This document shows, piece by piece, positions 1 through 5,499 of a DNA stretch of 10,939 bases (positions are counted from its first letter, which is position 1; every line of letters begins with the position of its first letter). Source of the DNA: SCTG01 sp036005325 (GTDB taxonomy: Bacteria; Nitrospirota; Nitrospiria; Nitrospirales; NS-4); contig DASYQR010000076.1 in assembly GCA_036005325.1 (NCBI GenBank), positions 1 through 10,939 on the forward strand, in the 5' to 3' direction. The notes below the pieces were generated by a model. It saw only the letters and a program-made list of their open reading frames with translations. It made no database searches and was not told the origin of the DNA. A program made the position numbers and the translations under genes.

Positions 1-339
1 CTCTTCATGTTCTCGCTGGCCGGCATCCCGCCAACGGGTGGCTTCATCGCCAAGTTCTACGTCTTCATGGCGGCCGTGGGGGCACACATGCCGGCGCTCG
101 CGGTGCTCGCCGTCATCTTCGCGGCCGTCTCGGCGTACTTCTACCTGCGTGTGGTGATGGTGATGTACATGCGGGACCCGGGCGAGACGGCCGGGACGCC
201 GGGGTATGACGTGCGGGTCGTCGCCTCGCCCGCCACCATCGCGGTACTCCTCATCGCGGTCCTCGGTGTCCTGCTCCTCGGCCTGTTCCCCGACCCGCTC
301 GTCAAGGCCGCCCAAAGCGCCATCCTGCCGCTCAAGTAG
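1..339 (+). CDS. nuoN: NADH-quinone oxidoreductase subunit N, C-terminal part (5' end outside window)
   Basis: This is the last 112 residues of a proton-pumping antiporter-like membrane subunit of respiratory complex I, which moves protons while electrons pass from NADH (or another donor) to quinone. The reading frame is open from base 1, so the gene begins upstream. The segment LAGIPPTGGFIAKFYVF near the left edge and SAYFYLRVVMVMYM at about residues 43-56 are characteristic of NuoN; NuoM has a different sequence around the corresponding Gly-Phe-Lys/Glu loop. Three hydrophobic stretches are visible (about residues 15-24, 31-54 and 77-97), fitting the last transmembrane helices. NuoN is usually the last gene of a nuo operon, and the next gene here begins 22 nt later with an unrelated secreted protein, which fits. 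A NuoN-like subunit of a related antiporter complex is possible but less likely. Confidence 0.9.
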   Translation, partial: LFMFSLAGIPPTGGFIAKFYVFMAAVGAHMPALAVLAVIFAAVSAYFYLRVVMVMYMRDPGETAGTPGYDVRVVASPATIAVLLIAVLGVLLLGLFPDPLVKAAQSAILPLK

Positions 340-349
340 ACACCTGCCG

Positions 350-355
350 TATAAT
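350..355 (+). promoter_or_regulatory. Perfect -10 hexamer (TATAAT) just before the secreted-protein gene
   Basis: A consensus TATAAT ends 6 nt before the ATG at 362, so a transcript started at the usual distance would begin at or within a base of the start codon. I see no good -35 element 16-19 nt upstream, since that region is the GC-rich end of nuoN, and no canonical extended -10 TGn. It may be a real promoter giving a leaderless mRNA, or a chance match in an AT-rich gap. Confidence 0.35.
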
Positions 356-361
356 GAAGGC

Positions 362-772
362 ATGGCTTCTACGAAAGCCCTCCTAGCCTGTGCCTTCTCG
401 GTTTTCCTCTTAGGCTCGTCCGTGTTCGCGCAGGAGGGAGGAGGGCCGGCGTTTCCGCCGGGCGAGCAGCCCGCGGAGTTCGATCGGATCATCCAGCAGA
501 TGAAGTTCGAGACACCCACCCGCATCGTGGGCCGGCTCCAGTCCTTCGACGGTTACGAGGACGCCATCTGGATCGTCTGGACCCACGTGCACGACGGCAC
601 GCGCTGGCGGGACCTTCGCAACGACAATGAGATGATGTTCAAGGTGCTTCCCCGCGATGCCGGCATGATGGACTTCTTCCGGAAACTGAAGCCCGGCGCC
701 TCGCTCCACATGACCGTCCAGATGGACGCGGACGGCAATCGCCGCGTGCTTTCCCTCGATGAAGGGGCCTAA
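362..772 (+). CDS. Small predicted secreted/periplasmic protein of unknown function (136 aa)
   Basis: I do not recognise this family. The start at 362 is chosen because it gives a clean signal peptide: Lys at residue 5, a hydrophobic core at about residues 7-20, and a likely signal peptidase I site after Val-Phe-Ala (residue 23). An earlier in-frame start at 206 would lie inside nuoN and bury the signal. The mature protein starts with a Gly/Pro-rich linker (about 25-37), followed by a compact domain with alternating hydrophobic residues (TRIVGRLQSF at 53-62, then a Trp-rich stretch IWIVWTHVHDGTRW at 69-82) and a C-terminal strand pair ending RRVLSLDEGA. The pattern looks mostly beta, perhaps a small barrel, but that is a guess. 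There are no cysteines after the signal region, no transmembrane segment and no catalytic motif. The usual Shine-Dalgarno spacing is missing: GAAGG ends only 1 nt before the ATG. It sits 22 nt after nuoN and could be cotranscribed with it. Confidence 0.75.
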   Translation: MASTKALLACAFSVFLLGSSVFAQEGGGPAFPPGEQPAEFDRIIQQMKFETPTRIVGRLQSFDGYEDAIWIVWTHVHDGTRWRDLRNDNEMMFKVLPRDAGMMDFFRKLKPGASLHMTVQMDADGNRRVLSLDEGA

Positions 773-782
773 AAGACCCCCC

Positions 783-812
783 TTGACCTCCAGACAGTCT
801 AGTTTTTATCTT
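783..812 (+). promoter_or_regulatory. Candidate sigma-70-type promoter of the small membrane protein gene
   Basis: TTGACC at 783-788 matches five of six bases of the -35 consensus, and TATCTT at 807-812 is an acceptable -10 after an 18-nt spacer. The expected transcript start is about 819. The spacer contains a short palindrome, AGAC-A-GTCT at 792-800. A second AT-rich hexamer, TATAAA at 812-817, lies too far from the -35 to pair with it. The gap is visibly AT-rich compared with the flanking genes. Confidence 0.5.
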
Positions 813-820
813 ATAAAGAG

Positions 821-834
821 GGGATCTTTATCCC
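821..834 (+). promoter_or_regulatory. 5' leader hairpin (GGGAT / ATCCC)
   Basis: GGGAT at 821-825 pairs with ATCCC at 830-834 around a CTTT loop. If transcription starts near 819, this hairpin would sit at the extreme 5' end of the mRNA, just ahead of the ribosome binding site. Such 5' stem-loops can protect an mRNA from decay, but the stem is only 5 bp. Confidence 0.35.
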
Positions 835-835
835 G

Positions 836-845
836 GAAAGGAGGT
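836..845 (+). promoter_or_regulatory. Near-perfect Shine-Dalgarno sequence
   Basis: GAAAGGAGGT matches ten consecutive bases of the complement of the common bacterial 16S rRNA 3' end, with 4 nt between it and the ATG at 850. It is by far the strongest ribosome binding site in the window and fixes the start of the small downstream gene. Confidence 0.8.
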
Positions 846-849
846 CACC

Positions 850-1059
850 ATGACACAGAATGCTAGGTCAATCGGAGAATTCATCCGCTGGGCGATCGTC
901 CTTGCCCTGATTGTGGGGGCGGTGCCTCTTTACGCCTTCGGAAAAGAGATGGAGGAGGTCATCGCATTGTCGCTCGTAACGCTCGCGGTGCTGATCCTGG
1001 GCATCGAGCGGGAAGAGCCCGAGGCCGAAGCCGAGAAGCAACAGCGGATGGCCGCTTAA
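850..1059 (+). CDS. Small two-helix membrane protein of unknown function (69 aa)
   Basis: I do not recognise this family. The 69 residues consist of a short polar N-terminus (MTQNARSIGEFIRW), a first hydrophobic helix at about residues 13-30, a short charged turn (GKEMEE, 31-36), a second hydrophobic helix at about 37-52, and an acidic, Glu-rich tail (EREEPEAEAEKQQR) ending MAA. This reads as a helical hairpin in the inner membrane with a highly charged soluble tail. It is very likely real: it has an almost perfect Shine-Dalgarno sequence, a promoter-like sequence upstream and no competing frame. Its 3' end converges on the site-2 protease gene with only 2 nt between stop codons. Possibilities include a stress-induced membrane peptide or a small regulator of a membrane complex, but nothing in the sequence decides this. 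Confidence 0.8.
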   Translation: MTQNARSIGEFIRWAIVLALIVGAVPLYAFGKEMEEVIALSLVTLAVLILGIEREEPEAEAEKQQRMAA

Positions 1060-1061
1060 GG

Positions 1062-2171
1062 CTATCGTTGGCGGAGGTCGAGAAAGCGCGCGATGCCGGA
1101 GCGCGTGACGAGACCGAGCACCTTCTCGCCATCCATCACCACCAGCCGGCGGCGGTCGTCCTGGAACATGCGCTCCATGGCGGTGGTGATCGGCTCGTCC
1201 GGGTGGACTTCCGCCTGCAAGCTATGGGGCACCATGACCTCTCCAACCGTCAGGGTGCCCCACCGGTCGCGGGGGATTGCCTTGAGCTCCTTCAGCGAGA
1301 GCATCCCCACCAGCCGCCCGCCACGAAGGACCGGAAATCCTCCGTAGCCGAAGCGCAGGAAGTAATTGTCCACGGCTTCGTCCAACGTCAGGGCCGATTC
1401 CAGGGCGACGATGTCCGTGGTCATGACGTCGCCCACCCGAAGCCCCAGCAGTGACTCCTGAAACGAGACCTGGCGATGAGTGCTGTGGGCGGCCGTATAG
1501 AGGAACGCGCCGATCAGGAGAAACCACATGCCACCGAGTGAGAGACCGGCGACCACGTCATAGATGCCGAAGAGCATCAGCAGCACCGCAAACCCTTGAC
1601 CGGCTCGAGCCGCTTGCCGGGTGGCCTTGTGAAAGTTTCTGGACCAGGCCCAGAGTCCGGCGCGGAGCACGCGTCCCCCGTCCAACGGATACCCCGGCAC
1701 GAGATTGAAGATCGCCAGCATCAGGTTGATGTTCCGAAGATGCTCCGAGACGGCGGTCAGCGTGGGGGGCGATCCGGGAAGAACGGCGAAAATCCAGAAG
1801 CCGAGACCGACCGCGACCGACACGATCGGGCCCGCGATGGCGATCAGGAACTCCGCCTTCGGCGACGGCGCCTCACGCCTGATCTGCGCCATGCCGCCGA
1901 AAATAAACAGCGTGATCTGGACGATTGGAACCCGGTACTGCATGGCGACGAGACAATGGCCGAGTTCGTGCACCACCACCGAGGCGAACAACAGGAGCGC
2001 CGCGACGACACCCAGGCCCCAGTATTGCCACGGCGGCTGGTTGGAGAGAACGGCAGGGAAGTAGTAACGGGCGAGCGACCACGTCACTAGGGCAAAGACC
2101 AGAAACCAGGAGACGTGCACTCTTAAGGGAATACCGAAGACGCGCCCGATCTGCCACGACTGACCGCCCAC
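1062..2171 (-). CDS. Site-2-type intramembrane zinc metalloprotease (M50 family) with two CBS domains
   Basis: This protein is expected to cut a transmembrane substrate within the membrane, as M50 (S2P/SpoIVFB-like) proteases do in regulated proteolysis. The zinc site is complete: HELGH at residues 68-72 in a hydrophobic helix, and NLVPGYPLDGG at 156-166, whose Asp164 is the expected third ligand. Hydrophobic helices occur at about 19-38, 50-72, 107-131, 146-160 and 192-227. The soluble C-terminus holds two CBS domains, about residues 244-298 and 309-364, which in other proteins bind adenine nucleotides and regulate activity. At 369 aa it has the usual length of the CBS-bearing subgroup. The start is GTG at 2171 with AGGGAGG 7 nt upstream; the following sequence QIGRVFGIPLRVHVSW is the standard N-terminus. 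It is divergent from uvrC. The substrate is unknown, and no anti-sigma factor lies nearby. Confidence 0.92.
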   Translation of the reverse strand: MGGQSWQIGRVFGIPLRVHVSWFLVFALVTWSLARYYFPAVLSNQPPWQYWGLGVVAALLLFASVVVHELGHCLVAMQYRVPIVQITLFIFGGMAQIRREAPSPKAEFLIAIAGPIVSVAVGLGFWIFAVLPGSPPTLTAVSEHLRNINLMLAIFNLVPGYPLDGGRVLRAGLWAWSRNFHKATRQAARAGQGFAVLLMLFGIYDVVAGLSLGGMWFLLIGAFLYTAAHSTHRQVSFQESLLGLRVGDVMTTDIVALESALTLDEAVDNYFLRFGYGGFPVLRGGRLVGMLSLKELKAIPRDRWGTLTVGEVMVPHSLQAEVHPDEPITTAMERMFQDDRRRLVVMDGEKVLGLVTRSGIARFLDLRQR

Positions 2172-2184
2172 CCCTCCGCCTCCC

Positions 2185-2213
2185 TTGTTGAACCTATGTC
2201 TCTAGTCTACACT
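2185..2213 (+). promoter_or_regulatory. Candidate uvrC promoter in the 49-nt divergent gap
   Basis: TTGTTG at 2185-2190 and TACACT at 2208-2213 are separated by 17 nt. The -35 is weak (first three bases match) and the -10 is reasonable. The expected transcript start, about 2220, coincides with the uvrC ATG at 2221, and no Shine-Dalgarno sequence precedes that ATG. The same TACACT hexamer is found in the candidate pheA promoter at 6562-6567. Confidence 0.45.
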
Positions 2214-2215
2214 AG
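2202..2215. repeat. Inverted repeat CTAGT-N4-ACTAG between the divergent genes
   Basis: A 5-bp perfect inverted repeat (2202-2206 and 2211-2215, spacer CTAC) overlaps the candidate uvrC -10 and lies upstream of the protease gene on the other strand. It is short and could be chance, but its position between two divergent starts would suit an operator serving one or both genes. Confidence 0.3.
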
Positions 2216-2220
2216 AATTC

Positions 2221-4059
2221 ATGCCGACTGACACCACGAGAGTGGAAGGGGGGATAGGGGCCAAGCTCGATCGTTTCCCTGACGCGCCCGGCGTCTATCT
2301 CATGAAGAGTAAGGGCGGGGAGATCCTGTATATCGGAAAGGCCAACGTCCTGGCGGACCGGGTCCGCTCCTATTTTCAGAAGGGCGCGGACCTCACCCCC
2401 AAAAACCGCCTCCTGATCTCGCACGTGACGGACATTGAGACGATGGTCACGCGGTCGGAGCTGGAGGCCCTCATCCTCGAGAACAACCTCATTAAACGGC
2501 ACCGACCGCGGTTCAACGTCATCTTACGAGACGACAAAAACTACCCCTATCTGCGCCTCCCGATCAAGGAAGCGTTCCCCCGATTCACGATCGTCCGTAA
2601 AGTGCAGAACGACGGGGCGCTCTACTACGGCCCGTATGTTCCCGCCGGCGCGCTGCGGGAGACCCTGCGCGTCATCAAGAAGGTGTTTCCCCTGGCCACG
2701 TGTACCATCGAGATCGACGGCAAGGCGGAGCGTCCCTGTATTGAGTACGAGATCAAGCGTTGCATGGCCCCTTGCGTCGGTTATCAAACGTCCAAGGAGT
2801 ATCACGAGATCGTCAAGCAGGCGCGGATGTTCCTCGAAGGCCGGGACACTGAGCTCCTGGAGAGTTACCACGCCCAGATGGACGCAGCCGCCGAACGGGA
2901 GGACTTCGAGGAAGCCGCCCGCATTCGCGACCGCATCTTTAAAATCGAACAAACTCTCGAACGCCAGCGGGTGGCCCAGACCGAGATGATAGACCAGGAC
3001 GTCGTCGGCCTGGCGCGGAATGGCGCGGCCGCGGACATCCAGTTGCTGTTCGTCCGGGGCGGCCTGTTGGTGGGGCGCAAGGACTTCCATTGGGGGAACG
3101 TTCAGGACACACCCGACGAGGAACTCATCGGATCGGTGATCGAGCAGTTTTACAACAAGGACGTTATGCCCCCCAAACAAGTCCTCTTGCCGATCGCCTT
3201 GGCAGAGGCCGATTTGATCAGCCAGTGGCTGTCGGAGAAAAAGAGGGAAAAGGTGCAAGTCCTGACACCGGAGCGCGGGAAGAAGCATCACCTCGTGCAG
3301 TTGGCGGAAGAAAACGCCGCCGCCGCCCTGAAAGACCATCTGCGCGATGAAGCCACGAACCGCGCCGCCGCCGAGGAATTACAGGAGCTGTTCCATTTGA
3401 AGAAAGCGCCGACCCGCATCGAGGGATTCGACATCTCGAACATTCAGGGGAACCAGGGCGTCGCCTCCATGGTGGTGTGGGAGGCCGGAGGGGCGAAGCG
3501 TTCGGAATACCGCAAGTTCCGTATCAAGACCGTGGAGGGCGCCGACGATTTCGCCAGCATGCGCGAGGTGGTCCTGCGCCATTACAGCGGAGTTAAGGAA
3601 GACCAGCGGCCGCTGCCCGATCTGATCCTCATTGACGGCGGAATCGCGCAGTTGGGCGCCGCGATGGACGCCCTGCGGGAGCTGGGCCTCTCGCGCATCG
3701 ATATCGTCGCGCTGGCCAAGGCGAAGGGCGAGAAGGAGGAGCGGGTCTTTCTGCCAGGCCGGAAAAATCCGGTCATTCTGAAACCGTCTTCGCCCGCCAC
3801 GCATTTGTTACAGCGGATTCGCGACGAGTCGCACCGGTTCGCGATCACGTACCACCGCAAGCTGCGGAGCCGAGCGCTGCTCTCGTCCAAACTGGATGAC
3901 ATCGCCGGCGTCGGGCCGGCCAAGCGACGCGACCTGCTGCGCTACTTCGGCTCGCTCGAGGCCCTGACGGCCGCGAGCGAAGCCGACCTCCAGCGCGTCG
4001 GCGGCGTCGGCCCGCACACCGCCAAGGAGATCCGCAAGGCGCTGGCCGCAGCGAATTGA
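2221..4059 (+). CDS. uvrC: UvrABC excinuclease subunit C
   Basis: UvrC joins the UvrB-DNA complex and cuts the damaged strand on both sides of the lesion in nucleotide excision repair. All domains are present in its 612 residues: the GIY-YIG nuclease for the 3' cut (GVY 24-26, YIG 37-39, Arg47, Glu87); four cysteines at 161, 173, 181 and 185, whose 12-8-4 spacing matches the iron-sulfur ligands described for E. coli UvrC; a UVR motif that contacts UvrB (about 215-250); the RNase H-like nuclease for the 5' cut (GFDISNIQG with Asp404, LILIDGG with Asp472, SHRFAITYHR with His538); and a C-terminal helix-hairpin-helix pair (about 556-608). The ATG at 2221 has no Shine-Dalgarno sequence and a likely promoter right before it. 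A GTG at residue 8 is an alternative start. The family homology begins near residue 14, so both fit. Confidence 0.97.
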   Translation: MPTDTTRVEGGIGAKLDRFPDAPGVYLMKSKGGEILYIGKANVLADRVRSYFQKGADLTPKNRLLISHVTDIETMVTRSELEALILENNLIKRHRPRFNVILRDDKNYPYLRLPIKEAFPRFTIVRKVQNDGALYYGPYVPAGALRETLRVIKKVFPLATCTIEIDGKAERPCIEYEIKRCMAPCVGYQTSKEYHEIVKQARMFLEGRDTELLESYHAQMDAAAEREDFEEAARIRDRIFKIEQTLERQRVAQTEMIDQDVVGLARNGAAADIQLLFVRGGLLVGRKDFHWGNVQDTPDEELIGSVIEQFYNKDVMPPKQVLLPIALAEADLISQWLSEKKREKVQVLTPERGKKHHLVQLAEENAAAALKDHLRDEATNRAAAEELQELFHLKKAPTRIEGFDISNIQGNQGVASMVVWEAGGAKRSEYRKFRIKTVEGADDFASMREVVLRHYSGVKEDQRPLPDLILIDGGIAQLGAAMDALRELGLSRIDIVALAKAKGEKEERVFLPGRKNPVILKPSSPATHLLQRIRDESHRFAITYHRKLRSRALLSSKLDDIAGVGPAKRRDLLRYFGSLEALTAASEADLQRVGGVGPHTAKEIRKALAAAN

Positions 4060-4085
4060 CACCCTTCGCAAGCCTGTGTCACAAT
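4056..4085 (+). promoter_or_regulatory. Candidate promoter of the yebC-ruvA-ruvB operon
   Basis: A perfect -35 TTGACA at 4056-4061 overlaps the uvrC stop codon. CACAAT at 4080-4085 is the best -10 (four of six bases) after an 18-nt spacer, giving a start near 4092 and a leader of about 44 nt. An inverted repeat covers the -10. The 76-nt gap between uvrC and yebC is long for this window, supporting separate initiation. Confidence 0.5.
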
Positions 4086-4094
4086 CCGTGACAC
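4076..4094. repeat. Perfect 7-bp inverted repeat GTGTCAC-N5-GTGACAC
   Basis: The arms are 4076-4082 and 4088-4094 with spacer AATCC. The repeat overlaps the likely -10 and transcript start of the yebC-ruvAB operon, the classic place for a repressor site. As RNA it could also form a hairpin after uvrC, but no run of T follows, so an intrinsic terminator is unlikely. It does not match the E. coli or Bacillus LexA box that I know. Confidence 0.5.
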
Positions 4095-4135
4095 GTCATG
4101 TCGAACACATCCTTTCCAATTGAAGAGGTGAGGTC

Positions 4136-4891
4136 ATGGGGGGCCACAGTCACTGGGCAACCACGAAGCGGCACAAAGCGTCCGTAGACGCCAAGCGCGG
4201 CAAAATCTTCACCAAGATCATCCGTGAGATCACCATAGCCGCCCGCCTCGGCGGCGGCGATCCGGACGGCAATCCCCGCCTCAGACTCGCAATCCTCAAA
4301 GCCAAAGATGCCAACATGCCTTCGGATAACCTCAAGAAGGCGATCCAGCGCGGCACCGGCGAGCTTCCCGGCATCCACTTCGAAGAGTTTCAGCTGGAAG
4401 GCTACGGGCCGGGCGGCTGCGCCCTGCTGATTGATCTCACCAGCGATAACCGTAACCGGACCGTGGCTGAGATCCGCAACATCTTCACCAAACAGAACTG
4501 CAGCATGGCCGAGGCCGGTTCGGTCTCCTGGCAATTCCATAAAAAAGGCCTGCTGGTGGTGGAAAAGGGCAAAGTGGACGAGGACAAGCTCATGACCCTG
4601 GCGCTGGACGCCGGCGCCGAGGACATCAAGGTGGACGAGAAGACCTACGAGGTCATCACCGGCACGCACGAGTTCGAAGCGGTGAAGAAGGCGCTAGCTG
4701 ATGCCAAGATCGATACAGCTCTGGCCGAGATCACCTTCATCCCGGAGAATTACATCAAGCTGGACGAGAAGAACGCGGAGCAGGTGCTGAAGCTGATAGA
4801 CACGCTGGAGGACCACGACGACGTGCAGAAGGTCCACGCCAACTTCGACATTCCGGAAGAGATCATGGAGAAGGTCGCAGCGGCGGGATGA
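4136..4891 (+). CDS. yebC: YebC/PmpR family protein
   Basis: YebC proteins are cytoplasmic and widely conserved. They have been described as DNA-binding transcriptional regulators (PmpR in Pseudomonas), and more recent work links the family to translation, including relief of ribosome stalling; which role applies here cannot be read from sequence. The N-terminus MGGHSHWATTKRHKASVDAKR is the family signature with Gly instead of the common Ala at residue 2. RGKIFTKIIREI (21-32), the Gly-rich loop at 39-45, and the NMPSDNLKKAIQRGTGE segment (60-76) follow, then the two alpha/beta domains, with EGYGPGG at 88-94 and the acidic C-terminal half. At 251 aa it has the normal length. GAGG at 4125-4128, 7 nt before the ATG, is a good ribosome binding site. 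Its stop overlaps the ruvA start by 4 nt (ATGA), so the two are translationally coupled. Confidence 0.96.
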   Translation: MGGHSHWATTKRHKASVDAKRGKIFTKIIREITIAARLGGGDPDGNPRLRLAILKAKDANMPSDNLKKAIQRGTGELPGIHFEEFQLEGYGPGGCALLIDLTSDNRNRTVAEIRNIFTKQNCSMAEAGSVSWQFHKKGLLVVEKGKVDEDKLMTLALDAGAEDIKVDEKTYEVITGTHEFEAVKKALADAKIDTALAEITFIPENYIKLDEKNAEQVLKLIDTLEDHDDVQKVHANFDIPEEIMEKVAAAG

Positions 4892-5493
4892 TTGCCTCAC
4901 TCACCGGCCGCCTCGCGTCAAAGCATCCGGGAGGAGTTATCATCGACGTGCAGGGCGTCGGCTACGATGTCCTGATTCCGCTCAGTACCTACTACCAACT
5001 CCCTGATTTCAATCAGACCGTCACCCTCACCATCTACACTCACGTCCGTGAGGATGCCATTCAGTTGTTCGGCTTCAGCACGCAGCGCGAGAAGGACGCG
5101 TTCCTGATGCTGCTCGGCGTGTCGGGGATCGGGCCCAAGCTGGCCTTGAGCGTGGTGTCTTCGCTGAGCGTGGACGACCTCGCGGCGGCGGTCCGTAACG
5201 ACGATCAGAAGACCTTGGCCTCCGTTCCGGGCATCGGCAAAAAGTCGGCCGGCCGCCTGGCACTCGAGCTCAAAGACAAGGTCGAAAAACTGGGCGTCGC
5301 CGTCGATCATCGCACGGCCAAGGCCGCCGAACCGTCCGGCAAGCTCATGGACGACGCCCTCTCGGCCTTGATCAACCTCGGCTACAAAGCCTCCGACGTG
5401 AAGGACGTGGTCAAACAGGTGCTCGCCTCCCGTAATGGCGAGACGCATCTTCAAGACCTCATCCGCGCGGCCCTGAAAGAACTGGCGAAATAG
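4888..5493 (+). CDS. ruvA: Holliday junction branch migration protein RuvA
   Basis: RuvA is the tetrameric platform that recognises four-way DNA junctions and loads the RuvB motors during recombinational repair. The 201 residues show the N-terminal OB-fold domain (MIASLTGRLASK at the start, through about residue 63, with FGFSTQREKDAF at 61-72), two helix-hairpin-helix motifs that grip the DNA backbone (LLGVSGIGPKLALSVVS at 75-91 and LASVPGIGKKSAGRLALEL at 110-128), a flexible linker (about 138-152), and domain III that contacts RuvB (ALSALINLGYKASDV at 157-171 to the end). The ATG overlaps the yebC stop as ATGA and has no strong ribosome binding site of its own, indicating coupled translation. 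The ruvB start follows 6 nt after the stop. No ruvC lies in the cluster. Confidence 0.97.
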   Translation: MIASLTGRLASKHPGGVIIDVQGVGYDVLIPLSTYYQLPDFNQTVTLTIYTHVREDAIQLFGFSTQREKDAFLMLLGVSGIGPKLALSVVSSLSVDDLAAAVRNDDQKTLASVPGIGKKSAGRLALELKDKVEKLGVAVDHRTAKAAEPSGKLMDDALSALINLGYKASDVKDVVKQVLASRNGETHLQDLIRAALKELAK

Positions 5494-5499
5494 AGGACC

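Noticed and set aside
206..361. Earlier start for the secreted protein, inside nuoN
   Set aside because: The extra 52 residues are Ser/Arg-rich out-of-frame nuoN sequence and would bury the signal peptide.
762..784. AAGGGG/CCCCTT hairpin across the end of the secreted-protein gene as an intrinsic terminator
   Set aside because: The loop is long, no T run follows, and the right arm overlaps the proposed -35 of the next gene.
1068..2191. Plus-strand frames opposite the site-2 protease
   Set aside because: The translations are Arg/Pro/Gly-rich with no family features, while the minus-strand frame has an intact protease and CBS domains.
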